Shown here: piece by piece, positions 1 to 11,946 of the stretch
Numbering within the stretch: position 1 is the stretch's first letter
Layout: each line of letters opens with the position of its first letter
Assembly (NCBI GenBank): GCA_947044365.1
Contig: OX345636.1
Location: 16,789,115 to 16,853,114 of the forward strand
Reading direction: 5' to 3'
DNA: 64,000 bases
Source of the DNA: Petrosia ficiformis
Lineage: Eukaryota > Porifera > Demospongiae > Haplosclerida > Petrosiidae
The notes under the pieces: generated by a model
What the model saw: only the letters and a program-made list of their open reading frames with translations
Told to the model about the DNA's origin: nothing
The model's database searches: none
Made by a program: the position numbers and the translations under genes

Positions 1-194
1 GCTGAGCTGAATCCATTCTGAGGTTCATCCCTGTGGGCTAACCAGTTTGTATCCAATGGCTTTCATGTATTTTGTATTTGTTTACCCTTTTAGTAATTAC
101 CTAAACTATAATTAAACTAAAAGTTTGAGAAACCAGGCATACTACAACTATAACTAAAAGTAGTCATTTTGTCACACACAGGGGCACACAATAG

Positions 195-440
195 AACTCT
201 AACCTGGACATGTATCTCCTCTGTATGTCAACCTGAGGTCCTTTTGTTGGTATTTAGGTTACGTTAATGTAAGTATCACCCCTGACACAAACAGATGTGG
301 ATTTGGAAACTATGAGAAAAGAAAACACATAATATAATAGATGGAAGACATACAGTATCCCTATGATTACTTTGTGGTGTGCCACATTTAGTAATCTGCC
401 TCCCATGCTGAAACACAACAGACTATTACCTAAAAATTAC
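195..440. repeat. Duplicated block Z, first copy
   Basis: This segment closely matches 17985-18160, with shared runs such as 'gtaagtatcacc' and 'aaactatgagaaaag'. Its right part (about 345-432) is a reverse-oriented end of element A ('tatccctatgattac', then 'ggtgtgccac'). No coding sequence is seen in 1-460. Confidence 0.7.
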
Positions 441-459
441 TACACACTACCATTAACAT

Positions 460-1110
460 GCATACATACATACATACATACATACATACATACATACATA
501 CATAACATACATACATACATACATACATACATAACATACATACATAACATACATACATACATAACATACATACATACATAACATACATACATAACATACA
601 TACATACATACATACATACATACATACATACATACATAACATACATACATACATAACATACATACATACATAACATACATACATAACATACATACATACA
701 TAACATACATACATACATACATACATAACATACATACATAACATACATACATACATAACACACATACATACATACATACATACATACATACATAACATAC
801 ATACATACATACATAACATACATACATACATAATATACATACATACATACATACATACATACATAACATACATACATAACATACATACATGTACATAACA
901 TACATACATACATACATAACACACATACATACATACATACATACATACATACATACATACATAACATACATACATACATACATACATACATACATACATA
1001 CATAACATACATACATACATACATACATACATACATAACATACATGCATACATACATATACATGTACATACATAACATACATACATATCATACATGTACA
1101 TACATGTACA
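460..1110. repeat. CATA tetranucleotide satellite with AACATA interruptions
   Basis: About 650 bp of (CATA)n is broken repeatedly by one extra A, giving 'cataacata' steps. The long overlapping open frames on the minus strand (Met/Tyr/Val/Cys-rich) are products of this repeat and are not genes. Confidence 0.97.
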
Positions 1111-1466
1111 TGTGTGTCTGGATACTTGGATACTATGTACATTTCTGAGAAATATGATTGACAAGAAAAAAGGCAGCAGACATTCATTCCTAACGATTAA
1201 AAACTTGCTCCACCATCAGTGATTCCAGGGGAGAAACAACCAACATCATGTAGTAACTACAAACTCCACTGTTCTTACTTGCATCCTTCACATATTTGTA
1301 TTACTTGGTAGCAAAATAGACTTCCATAACCAGAAAACAAAAGTGTCATTATTGGAGCACACAGAGTTAACAGCTACCACCTGTTAATCTTTTATAATCA
1401 TACAATCCTTTGGGAACAAGACAATGCCTATATATCAATCATACTTCTTGTATCTGAACACACAAG

Positions 1467-1469
<3 letters not shown>
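1111..1469. repeat. Duplicated block (matches 18365-18480), no gene
   Basis: The segments 'actatgtacatttctgagaaa' (part) and 'atatatcaatcatacttctt' recur at 18365-18465. In the second copy this block directly follows an Hsp70-derived fragment, which is absent here. No other coding signal is seen. Confidence 0.6.
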
Positions 1470-1505
<36 letters not shown>

Positions 1506-1522
1506 TGTGTGTGTGTGTGTGT
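1470..1522. repeat. (GT)n dinucleotide repeat
   Basis: A pure GT run of about 52 bp is interrupted once by 'gtat'. The small ORFs across it on both strands are artefacts. Confidence 0.95.
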
Positions 1523-2060
1523 GACGGCAAAGTTTGCACATGCACATGCAATGTTTTCCTGGCTCTCTTTCATCCCTCATCCATACTGTACTGCTGTGGT
1601 TATTAAACACTTGAAAAGGCCTCATGTGTTGACCTTAAAAGGCATACATATAATGTGTAGTCTGTGGATGTATTGACCCTTAGCTTAATTTGTAAGTATG
1701 ACTACATGTACACATGAATGTGCTTGTTAAACTTACCACATTGAAACATTCTTCAAACTGTGTTAATGTTAGTAGTGCAAATTTCACAATAACATCACAA
1801 TATAATATTCTAGAAATACCCTGATATTGCTAGCTAATAAACAAAATGTTTTTTTGTTGTTGTTGTTTACATATTTGAAGATTCTAAACCTGAGGTCCTA
1901 CTTCTGGTAAAGATTAAAAATGCACACCACAAAGTGGTAACTAATATAAGGTATGATAATTAGATTCCTTATCAGGTGTTAACAAGGAAGATAATTAGTG
2001 AATCCCAGTAGGGAAACCAGTTTGAAGGTCATGGGCCAATAATCACCACTTCAGTGTTGT
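1523..2060. other. Intergenic, nothing recognised
   Basis: AT-rich sequence with no coding signal, no RNA gene and no clear repeat structure visible. Confidence 0.5.
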
Positions 2061-2368
2061 ACAAGAATAATAAAAAACATTTTCAATAAAAATGAAAGAA
2101 GATGTAGGGATTTCAAAACCCAAAAAGCAAGCAAACAAGGTTGGGAAGCTAACTTAGGACCCAAAATTAAACAAACCACTTCCATATAACCCTACATAAG
2201 TACTTACACCTCTATACAAAGAGCTGTAATTATGTAGGGTTATATGGAAGTGGTTTGTTTAATTTTGGGTCCTAAGTTAGCTTCCCAACCTTGTTTGCTT
2301 GGTTTTAGGGTTTTGACATCCCTACATCTTCTTTCATTTTTATTGAAAATGTTTTTTATTATTCTTGT
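2061..2368. mobile_element. Long inverted-repeat (snapback) MITE
   Basis: Two nearly perfect arms of about 137 bp (2061-2197 and 2232-2368) flank a loop of about 34 bp. The arms begin 'acaagaataataaaa' and carry 'gatgtagggat' and 'cctaacttagg'-like steps. A partial relative lies at 12447-12580, and a more decayed one near 30180-30290. No target duplication is clear. No protein is encoded; the ORF from 2244 is part of one arm. Confidence 0.85.
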
Positions 2369-3641
2369 TTTCATTGTTTTTTTTTCTAAACGATGTGAAT
2401 ATTTTTTTGTAGATTGCAGAAATACTATATATCATTATGAAATCATGCAATCAAAAATGCATTAAAATTTGATCATCAATGAAGGTCAGTCTTTTGTATT
2501 TATGTATTGATTATCATTCTCTTTCACTTACAGATGATGTATATTCTCTATTCACTTACATCACTGTCTGCAGTCCTACAAGAAGTAGTGTCAGTCACTG
2601 TGTCAACCATTCAGTATTCCAATGCTTATCATAGTATACAATATTATTATACAATTGCTTTAATATTAATAATTATTATATTCATTATTAGTATTTGCTC
2701 ACAAACTCACAAATGTTATTACAATGCCAAACACTTCCACCTTTTCAGCTTCCATGTTACGAGTATACAAATGCGCATGCGTAATTAAATTCCACTTAGG
2801 AAAATGGCGTCCAATTCCAGATCAAATCTTTGTAGTCGTTGAGACTGTCTTGAACTCTTCTTTCATAGTATCTGAAGATATCGTCTCGATACTTTACGAC
2901 CAGAATTTTACTATAAATGCGACAGGAATGGTGCTAGAATCATCGTGATAGTTCAACAAACAAAAAAATGATTTGTCTGGAAAATAATAATATTAATAAT
3001 AATAATTATTATGATGAAGATTTTGCCAGTTTTGCCACTCGCCGGTTCTCTACCTTAACGATAATCTTCGGCCATCTAGAAGGTATTGGTAGTCATAAAA
3101 ACACTAGATATGAACAGGCATGTGTGTATAGAAACTTATGTGTATATATTACCAGAGATTTCAGCTCATCACTTGCAATTAAAATGTATGGGCGGCCATT
3201 TTTTTTCTGTGCCATCCCTACATAGAGAGTACTACCGTACACTCTGATAGAGTGGTTTGGCATATTTGTAGATAGTATCTATCTACATACATGTGTATTT
3301 TAATTTGCCAAACCGTTCTATACATGACATGGAAGTGGTGAACAAATGACCCACTACTATGCAAAAGACAGGAAAACCATTGGATACAAGACCTTCAAAA
3401 TTGTTACCTGCTTATATCATCCATAGATAACACCCACATCAAATTTACAGACAGGTGTTATATACAGGATATACACCCAACCACAGGTGGATATGAAACC
3501 ACAGGGCTGATATAAGACCTATAATGATATTCATAATAGATTGCATCAGTCTGAGCATGCTCAGTCAAGTTGTAAATTGAGAGGTGTAGAGCAGTAGATG
3601 TTAGGTAACATTGATGTACATGTTAAGTAAAGAATATATTA
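2369..3641. other. Intergenic with one small palindromic element
   Basis: No convincing exon is present. A short imperfect inverted element at about 3222-3335 starts 'catagagagtactacc' and contains 'tttggcatattt' facing 'aatttgccaaacc'. The same start occurs at 47441-47470. Confidence 0.5.
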
Positions 3642-3781
3642 TATATAGAATGGCTTCCCAGTGTGTATCAGCAATATCAGCCCTTCACCCCGAGATAGCA
3701 GCCCTCGGCTTCGCCTCGGGCTGCTATCTCGGGGTTCAGATCTGATATTGCTGATACACACCTTGAAGCCATGTTATATAT
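3642..3781. repeat. Large palindrome with CTCGG loop
   Basis: The arms carry 'atggcttc', 'gtgtatcagcaatatcag' and 'ccccgagatagcagcc', and the reverse complement follows after the tip 'ctcggcttcgcctcgg'. It resembles the hairpin at 50150-50215, which shares the 'atggcttc..ggtgtat' arm. No ORF. Confidence 0.85.
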
Positions 3782-4435
3782 TACATAACTTTGTGCTGTG
3801 CATTCACTATATATTCATCATTTCTTAAAAGAGCACGGGTCATGTATTTAAAGTGAGCTGAGGACATAATTTATAATAATTTACAAAATCAAAGTTGAAT
3901 AAACTGTACATTAGCAAGTTACAAATTCCATATTACAATAAATTGGTGACAGAAATGGTAACAGGATGTCCAGACTTTTAGAACACAGAATGGATAATAA
4001 AAACACTAAGCTACATTAATAAATATGTGACTAATAGTAAAATGGCTTGGTTTACAAATATTCACTGGCTAAGGAAACCAATATTTCAATCCAAATACCT
4101 TAGTGCTTTAAAATACATGTACATACATACTACATACAAAAATACATACATACATACATGTACATACTTACATACATACACATGTATGAGAGAATTGATC
4201 AGATAGACATGTATAACACACCCAGAGGCTGTGATTGTGGGCAACCTCATGAATTATGTAAGAATGTAGCCACATAGCAGGTGGAGAACCTTTGTGGTGT
4301 CATCATTTATATAATCTGACTTTCTCATGCCATGACATGCTATTTGTATGAGTATTATATGTGCTTAGATGTGCCCATAATTTTCTGGGGACATCTCAGC
4401 TATTATATTTCGTAATTACATAAACTTACAGACAT
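3782..4435. other. Intergenic, nothing recognised
   Basis: AT-rich, with a short CATA/TACATG patch around 4125-4185. No exon-like signal seen. Confidence 0.5.
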
Positions 4436-4533
4436 CTTCTTGGCCAGGTTGTATTGAATACCAGCTATTGGATCCTCAACAACATAGGACTATCAGGATC
4501 ATTTTGAAGATGAGGACGTACTTCACTCTGTAG
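4436..4533 (-). pseudogene. Exon-like fragment sharing its 3' end with the dynein stalk exon
   Basis: On the minus strand a pyrimidine tract and CAG acceptor (near 4534) and a GTAAGT donor (near 4435) bracket about 98 nt. About 40 nt at its 3' end, including the donor and following intron bases, are nearly identical to 13770-13808. No frame is open throughout: frame 1 reads a short peptide then TAG, and another frame reads DPIAGIQYNLAKKMS only in its last half. The parent gene is not recognised. It may be a decayed exon or part of a repeat. Confidence 0.35.
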
Positions 4534-5361
4534 GAAGGGAAATGTGTGTGTTTTTGTCTTGTTCACATTCAGAATTAAAATGTGACAACTTTATATGTAC
4601 TATAGTGCATAGCTTAATGTTACAAGGTTAATACATGACTGTAACTCAATAATGTATACCTGTAGTGTATAGTTTAATATCATAAGGGTAATTAATAGTT
4701 AATACAAACTCAATGAGCACCGTCGGGACGGGACCCTCGCCTACGTGGCAAAGTTGAATTGCACATGCGTGAAACAATTTAAAAATACTTATTTATGTGA
4801 ACTGAATTACATAATGTAACATATTGTTACTTGGTTGCATAAATTGATATTTGCCAACAGCTTCTTTTAATGATTTCCTAACTGTCCAGATGTTGAAAAA
4901 TACAAATCCATCCTATAACTTCATGGGAAGAGTTTAGGTGTAAATTTGTACACATTTGAATTGAAGTGTTAAGTATGAATTACACATTGTGTTAATCAAT
5001 CTAATTTTATTCCAGTAAAGTTTTATTAAATAACAATTATACTTCTGAAATTATATTTGATTAAGAATGATAAAAATGTTACATTTAGTGACTAAAATTT
5101 AAATACGTAATTTTGTCCTTGTCCTTCTCTGTCTTGAGTAAAGCTTTTGTCCACCCCCCCCCCCCCCCTCTAAAAGAAACCCTGCACGTACATGTACATG
5201 TATATATAAATGTACATGTACATGTACATGTATATACATCAGTATTCATGATATGCTCATACGGTGCACCATTGGCCCAAAGAGCTTCTTATTTAGCACT
5301 GCACAGTTTTCTCTTTGGGCAAGTGGCACAGTTACAAATGTAATTATGGTTATATTGTCAG
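4534..5361. other. Intergenic with poly-C and TACATG patches
   Basis: A C homopolymer of about 16 at 5153-5169 and TACATG/CATGTA runs at 5186-5235 are the only structure. The ORF from 5113 crosses both and is rejected. Confidence 0.6.
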
Positions 5362-5657
5362 TAGTGGTGCACTGATATGAGATTATACCGATATTCCGAT
5401 AAACCGATAATTACTTTAGATATGTACCGATAACCGATACTGATCCGATATTAAATCTACCTTCTGGATTCTGATTTTTTCAATGAAAATGAGCATTCTA
5501 AAAGCAATTAATGGTGCCTTAATCACCTGAAATGACATTATTGGTACACTTTTTACAATATTGGTTACATTTTTCATAAATAACCGATACCGATACTAAA
5601 AATAATGGCCGATAATGACCGATACCGATTACCGATCTGATTATCGGTGCATCACTA
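5362..5657. mobile_element. hAT-type MITE with perfect 8-bp target duplication
   Basis: The termini are TAGTGGTGCA and TGCATCACTA. Subterminal regions are packed with ATCGG/CCGAT units. The 8 bp 'attgtcag' occur directly before (5354-5361) and after (5658-5665) the element, as expected for hAT superfamily insertion. No transposase is encoded. Relatives lie at about 38270-38470 and, split in two, at 50310-50455 / 52245-52430. Confidence 0.92.
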
Positions 5658-5839
5658 ATTGTCAGTAACAGCATTAACTTGTTGTTAATTGGCTCAAGAT
5701 GTATTCCCAATGGTTGACCCACTAACCGTTATTGAGCCAATCTGACCCATGCTTTAAAACATATAAAAAACTGTGATACATGTACATGTACATAAATACA
5801 TGTACCTGCATATATACACATACACATACATACACAAAA

Positions 5840-5875
5840 ACACACACACACACACACACACACATACACACACAC
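5840..5875. repeat. (CA)n dinucleotide repeat
   Basis: A simple CA run with TACA interruptions. Minus-strand ORFs over it are artefacts. Confidence 0.9.
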
Positions 5876-6067
5876 CTGTCTAAATATATAAGTAGTTTCC
5901 ATATTTTGACCATTATATCTGTAAACGATCTTTACTAGGATATAGGGTAGTGACTTTCTGTCTATTGGTTTAGGAGGTCCCCAACTCTGAAATATCATCA
6001 AGAAAAGAAAAGATGTCACTTTGTCACACTCGTCTAGATATATCTATATATATATACATGTACATGT

Positions 6068-6410
6068 ATAGGTTTGTGGCCACATATGTGATTATGCATT
6101 GTATATGTAGTTAAGGAAGTTACGTCATTCCCAGGGCTCGGTCAATTAATGGGCGTGGCGTGTAAAAGAACATGCACTCAAGCTCTACAGACTAGCAGAA
6201 AGAAAGCTGTGTAGCTTACGTAGAAACTGGAACTAATAGCTAACTATTCAATATATTCCTAAAGTTCTATAAGGTCCTTTAAAAGGTAAACAGAGTATAT
6301 AATCAACTATAATAGGCTGATGTGTTTTGGGCATGATAAAGTTAGCCATGATTACTGAATGCTGGACATCACAAAGCAGTCATAGGGATGCTTTTTTCTC
6401 TACATATCTT
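6068..6410 (+). mobile_element. Element A, copy 1 (left end missing)
   Basis: Contains the family core: 'gtagttaaggaagttacg', 'ggtcaattaatgggcgtgg', 'gcagaaagaaagctgtgtag' and 'aaaaggtaaacagag', then the right end 'gctggacatcacaaagcag'. The left 'cccgtagggccatccc' end is absent. See the copy at 31104 for the full structure. Confidence 0.85.
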
Positions 6411-6900
6411 GTTTCAGTTGAGTTAATTACAGTAACATTTTTACAATATATACTTGTAATTTAGTTATAGTTGAGTTAACTAAAAGTCATAGCACCATAC
6501 TAACAAAAGGGGTTTTAGATATAGTTATGGTCAACTAAAACAACCAAAACTAATAAAACCAAACATCTATTGTTATACACTACGTTAATTACGATTATTT
6601 AACTAGATTAGGATAATGAAATCAATTATCATACATCCAGTCAACATAAATGTACATGTACATATAAAATAACAAATTTTAATTAGGGGTGTGGTCTTTT
6701 ACATTGTATTTACATGTACCTTGTATTCATCAGATGTGTATCTCATATTTTCCTGCTAGTAGATGCCTTTGTAAGTTGCACAATGCTAAGTTGCTAACTC
6801 TATATAACCATATTTTGAGTTGTTTAGTAGGATAAGGGGTAGTGACTTTCTGTTTGGAGGTCTCCAACTCTGAAATATCATCTAAGAAAAGAAAAGATGT
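6333..6900 (-). repeat. Duplicated block X, first copy, with exon-like end
   Basis: Matches 18737-19175 over more than 400 bp. It includes a GTTAACTA-type inverted element (about 6413-6560) and, on the minus strand, an exon-like piece ending RYTSDEYK at a GT donor near 6717. In this copy the exon frame carries stops; in the second copy the same stretch is open for about 24 codons. Protein identity unknown. Confidence 0.55.
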
Positions 6901-7126
6901 CATTTTGTCCATTCAGTATCTACCTATATGTACAGTACATGTGTATGTAATTATGAATATACATGTACATATAGTGCTGCATACTCACTTCAGTATTCAG
7001 GACATACATGTTAGTGTTGCTTTAGAGAGAGAAAAATTACTACTGCTATCATTACCAGTCATGTTAGCCAGCAGATAAATCTGCTGTTCCCACTGAGCAC
7101 CGCGAGGAGGTATGACTTGGATTTTG

Positions 7127-7573
7127 CTCGGCACACACAGACACAAACACAGACACATAGACACAGACACAGACACACAAACACAAACACAGACCCACAA
7201 ACACAAACACAGACAAACACAAACACAGACACACAAACACAGACACACAAACACAAACACAGACCCACAAACACAAACACAGACACACAGACAAACACGA
7301 ACACAGACACACAAACACAAACACAGACACACAGACAAACACAGACACACAAACACAGACACACAAACACAGACACACAAACACAAACACAGACACACAG
7401 ACAAACACAAACACAGACACACAAACACAAACACAAACACAGACACACAGACAAACACACAAACACAAACACAGACACACAGACACATAAACACAGACAC
7501 ACAAACACAAACACACAAATACAAACACAACACACAGACACACAAACACACAGACACAGACACACAAACATAA
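7127..7573. repeat. CACAAA/CACAGA minisatellite
   Basis: About 450 bp of 6-bp units (cacaaa, cacaga) in irregular alternation. All six long ORFs in this stretch (Cys/Val-rich minus, Thr/His/Gln-rich plus) are artefacts of the repeat. Confidence 0.97.
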
Positions 7574-7738
7574 TTACATATAAGTACTAGTATTGATTTA
7601 GCTAAACCCCTTTCAATAGCTGTTTATTTTCTAAGCCAGTGGTCGTCTCTCCGTCAAACGACGACCGCGTTTCTTCTATCCTCCATTTTGTAATTAATAA
7701 TGAATAATAAATAAGTGGGTGTGCACACGCATTTAGGA

Positions 7739-7867
7739 ATGGCTGACTTACGATCCGAGTTACGATCATACTTTCTTCCTTCTGGCTCAAGTTCTAACTC
7801 CAGAAATGTAGAAGATGAAACTGAGTCAATCCCACAATCCAAGAAGCCTAATAGATTGAATGATTGT
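7739..7867 (+). CDS. Possible orphan first exon, 43 codons
   Basis: An ATG at 7739 opens a frame starting MADLRSELRSYF, followed by a Ser/Asn-rich and acidic stretch. It runs to a good GTGAGT donor at 7868 with no stop before it, so it looks like an initiating exon. Codon use is less repeat-like than the surroundings. No downstream plus-strand exon was found before 13 kb, so this may be an orphaned or decayed 5' exon. The protein is not recognised. Confidence 0.3.
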
Positions 7868-8089
7868 GTGAGTTTTTATGTAGATGGTCGTGTTTTATGT
7901 GTGTAAGCATGGTGGTCACTCCAATATCTATTATTATTTTTAGTATCAGTCCTGTTATTCAGTTGTTGGCATATATAATACATGATTTTCATTCAGAAAT
8001 ATACTCTTGCTTCAAATACATGTATTTCAATTTAAACGACATACACAAGTGGTGACCAACATTATTTTTCTGGTGCTAACACTGTTCTA

Positions 8090-8265
8090 AGCCATAGTGG
8101 CTGCTTATTATCTAAGTCATTGTGGCTGCTTATTATCTAAGCCATTGTGGCTGCTTATTCCATGGTGGCTGATTATTATTTTTCTAAGCCATGTTGCTGG
8201 TTTTTATTTTTCTAAGCCATAGTGGCTGCTCTAATGTTTAATGAAGCCATTGTGGCTGCTTGTTT
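8090..8265. repeat. Short tandem repeat of a ~24-bp 'taagccattgtggctgct' unit
   Basis: Five to six diverged copies of 'aagcca.tgtggctgct' separated by 'tattatct'. The reverse complement motif ('agcagccaccctggcttag') appears twice near 29475 and 29555, so the unit is dispersed. Confidence 0.75.
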
Positions 8266-9112
8266 GTTTGTTGTGTGTGCTATTGCTAGCATGCTAGGCT
8301 TTCATGTACATTGTAAATTTTGAGTCCTGAAAGAGCAACAATTGATATCAAGTTTTGTATGCTTCTTGTACAAAATGACTAAATAATGAGCTAAGCTTTT
8401 GATTTTGAACCATAAATCGGATATTCCCTGAGCCAATCACATATACACAATGTAAAATGAGTATTAACTTACTACTGTTAGTAGATGGCTGCTGTCCATC
8501 ACGAGAAATCAGTTTCAGCTACATGTATAAATAGAAAATATATACAAGTACAGGTACATGTACATACTCTTACCAATAATAATGTAAATATACATGTAGT
8601 ATATGTCAATAAAATGTCGCCATACAGTAACAGTAATTACCTTAGTTCTACTATCAGTAATTACTGTCTCACATTGCACACCAATTACATAGTAAACTAA
8701 TGACTAATTAATGGTGACCTTCTATTGACATACAGTGTATAATCAAGGTACAGTACATACATGTACTGTAAAAAAAAAAAAAAACCTGTTCCAGGTGCAA
8801 GAATGCTATAAAAACATTGCAAAACAGGTTCACAATATTTATTTTTAACTACTAAAATTTTATAATTGTCATTATTTGAGTATTTAACTACAATGAAAGT
8901 TTGATGAAAGCACTATTCATTAAATTGAACGGATATATGGATAATCCGAATATCTGCTACAGCACTAATACATGATTATACTGTAACATGATTATACTGT
9001 AACATGATTATACTGTAACTAAATAACTTATACATGTATACATGTATACTATAGTATATATCATAAGGTTAAATACATGATTATACAGTAACTCAATAAC
9101 TTATACATAGAA
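8266..9112. other. Intergenic, nothing recognised
   Basis: AT-rich with a poly-A run near 8769 and three 'acatgattatactgta' repeats at 8970-9020. No exon seen. Confidence 0.5.
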
Positions 9113-9385
9113 GTATCTTGAGGCTGAGTGCCCATGTACATGTACATGCATGCATGGATTATTGTCAACACACATGTAAATAATACATGTAGTTACATGT
9201 GTTACATACCACTAATTCTTCTTTTCTTTCGTCCAGCCATTGAACTTCATCAATTTCTAGTAACTACAATGTAAATGAAAAAAACAAATGTACATGCATC
9301 ATAAGGTCATTCACGTACATCTTGACCTCAGGAAAATGTACTACATTTATGGAATTAAACTATACACTACATAGTTTTATGCCGA
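9113..9385 (-). repeat. Duplicated block Y, first copy, with exon-like 54-nt piece
   Basis: About 95% identical by eye to 16988-17255 in the same orientation. On the minus strand an exon-like segment (9210-9263) lies between a TTGTAG acceptor and a GTATGT donor. It is open over 18 codons (starts LLEIDEVQWLDE) and also contains an internal ATG frame beginning MAGRKKRRIS. The other copy has one inserted base. The parent protein is not identified. Confidence 0.5.
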
Positions 9386-10598
9386 AAATAGCCGAAAAGG
9401 CTGTGCAGATATCTCAACTTTCGGAAATAATTTCGGACTGACCAGGGAACAGTACTGTATCCATCCCTGGGCAGGGTGCACATCTTATATTATGTATAAT
9501 ATTACAACAATTACAATAATTATCAGTCTTACAAATAACACATGTATATAATACAATATGTGTGACTACAAGTCATGGCACACCTCACTAATGCAGTACT
9601 TTATTCCTTACATGTTGCTGAAAAGGTTATAAGTTGTATTCATATTGTGTAGTATGTTATACCACATTGTGTGATAATCATGTGATAAATACAAGGATAT
9701 GGCCTCTAAATTCAAATAGCTAAAGAGTATGAGTATGATGAACTTAATGCTACAGATCCACTCTATAAACACATGTATATACATATTCACATTATTAATC
9801 ATTGTATTAATTGTCCTATTCTGATTTGATAATCGATTTCAGATCCCAACCCTAGTAAATACACATACACAGTGGAGCACAAATACAGATAAAGATAGTG
9901 GTGCAGGTTTGGGTTAGTAACTGCATGAATATTAATGGTAGACATCCTAACAATGACAAAAAATCATGTTTGGGATGTGTTATTTTGATATTGTCGCACC
10001 CAAAATTTGCCACCTATAAGTCAAAAATGCTGGTATCGATGATAACAATCCAATATTACAGTTTACCATGCCTCAATTTTAATTATTATAAATAGGTATA
10101 GAGGATATAAAGTGTTTACAACAGTAATTACTGCTAACGATAATAGGCATTGGCCCCTTCCTTGGATACTTTTTAACTTAAAAAATAATGATGCAATGAG
10201 ATAAAGAAAGGTACAGATCTGTATCCAACACTAAAAGGTCAGTTCTACGCAGACAAGAATTTTAGTCTTATAAATAAAAATTATGCAATTTTTATGAGTG
10301 AGGCAATCATAACCAACTTTATATATATAACAACACAAATGAATTAAGATTGTGACAAAATTTGCTGACATAACAGAAACCTAATACCGAAACTACTGGT
10401 TGGGTAAATCATTGACTTTCTCTATTGTTTAGTCTCAAGTGGTATAACCTAACAATTAATAATTTCCTGTCATTAAAGAAATTCATGATAGTGTGTACAT
10501 GTAAATATATAAAAATGGTGGCATTGAGTTATCAGTCGGGAAATAGAGACAATGGGCATGGGCAGTAAGAAACACACATACTACATGTACATTAGTAG
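9386..10598. other. Intergenic, nothing recognised
   Basis: No exon, RNA gene or clear element is visible. Small ORFs here lack coding character. Confidence 0.5.
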
Positions 10599-10625
10599 CT
10601 AATAGTTAGTAATATTTAATACATA

Positions 10626-10689
10626 TGGGGTCGAGAAGCTCATAAAGCACGAGGAGTAGCCAAGTACTTTATGAGGCTTTGAGACCCCA
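10626..10689. repeat. Imperfect hairpin ('tggggtc ... gacccca')
   Basis: The arms 'ctcataaag'/'ctttatgag' and 'ggggtc'/'gacccc' enclose a loop with 'cacgaggagtagccaag'. It resembles the other palindromes of the window in having a C/G-rich tip. Confidence 0.65.
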
Positions 10690-10969
10690 CCCCCAGTGCT
10701 ATATTTTCCAAGACAACACGAACAAACCCAGTGCTTTAACTGGTTTATAGTACTTTGGATTGATGCAATGGAGAAGAAAAATGAAGTACTTAGTGTTCTT
10801 GCACTAAACCCGAGGTAAGCGCGTTGTTTTCTAGACAATAATCGGAAAATATAGAACAGGATGTGGTAAAAAAAAGTGTGCTATATGGAAAATATAGAAC
10901 TGTTGGTACCTTTGATGTTAGGCGTCAAAGTGCTATAAATATATACATGTATATATATATATATCAGAC

Positions 10970-11576
10970 CAGGAGCCCATAATGACGTTGACCACAAAGC
11001 GTAAGAGTAGGAGCAGGAAACGACCACGCATTTAATTAAATTGGTCAAACTATCTGTCTGACCGTCTGTTACTATTTTTAGAACCCACGTGTACACGCCT
11101 TCGTGAAATATGGCTTTTACAAAATCAACAGTTACTATATACCGTACTATATTGACTAAGTTTCCTGTATAACAGAGAAAAGAATTGAGCGATATTCTGG
11201 CTCGTGTAGACTGTGAAGATGTTCCTAGTCAAGTCATTGACAAAGTAGTCGGAAGCCTTCACTGCAATCATTTCAGAAGGCAATGATGTCAAACACTCTT
11301 GAATAGGACTAAACAGTTGTTTCTCGGCTTCCCCAAAGCATGCTCTCACTTTCCTGATAGTAGTTGACTCCATTTATGCTTCTATACGTGTTCGTTTCAT
11401 AGCTAACCTTGAAGATCGTCGAAGTGTAGACGCCATATTTAACGAAGTTGTATATACGTGGGTTCTAAAAATAGTAACAGACGGTCAGACAGATAGTTTG
11501 ACCAATTTAATTAAATGCGTGGTCGTTTCCCGCTCCTACTCTTACGCTTTGTGGTCAATGTCATTATGGGCTCCTG
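10970..11576. mobile_element. Foldback element with ~143-bp inverted termini and 7-bp target duplication
   Basis: Termini CAGGAGCCC and GGGCTCCTG begin inverted arms that extend to about 11113 and 11433, sharing 'ccataatgac' and 'tttttagaacccacgt'. The sequence 'atcagac' flanks both ends (10963-10969 and 11577-11583). The 320-bp centre carries an 82-codon minus-strand ORF (11125-11373, starts MESTTIRKVRACFGE) of unknown identity. It could be captured host sequence or a chance frame. The superfamily is uncertain: a 7-bp repeat does not fit hAT exactly. Confidence 0.85.
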
Positions 11577-11583
11577 ATCAGAC

Positions 11584-11946
11584 ATATTAGGCTATAGAGA
11601 TTAGTGTAATGTATAATTATATCCCAATACCAATAACTTTCTTTCTTTCCATCTCCTCATGTGTAATGTAAGTTATAGCACTAGTATAATTATTGTATAT
11701 ATTGGTGTACATGTACACTGTATACAATTACATTTGCTTACCATTCATGAGTTAATGGGTCAAATGGAGTTCCTCCTGCTGTGAATTTACCTTTCAGTGC
11801 GGGTAAGACTATCTCTTAATACTTCATAACTCTATAAATCACAACAGTAAAGATAGTAATGATGTGAATCTTGACCATAGCAGTTATGTACATATAATTA
11901 TGCATGTATTTGGTTAAACCTTGATTCGGACCCTGCCAGCTGGGCT
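11584..11946. other. Intergenic, nothing recognised
   Basis: AT-rich spacer with a TACATG patch near 11707. No gene signal. Confidence 0.5.

Noticed and set aside
430..1187. Three long minus-strand ORFs (244, 212 and 244 codons)
   Set aside because: They are the three reading frames of the CATA satellite: Met/Tyr/Val/Cys only, no domain and no splice context.
7127..7573. CRISPR-like array
   Set aside because: Units are 6 bp with no unique spacers, and the host is a eukaryote. The 71-bp array at 20640 and the 76-bp array at 29641 also lack spacers.
6997..7590. Six ORFs of 150-190 codons on both strands
   Set aside because: All are translations of the CACAAA/CACAGA minisatellite.
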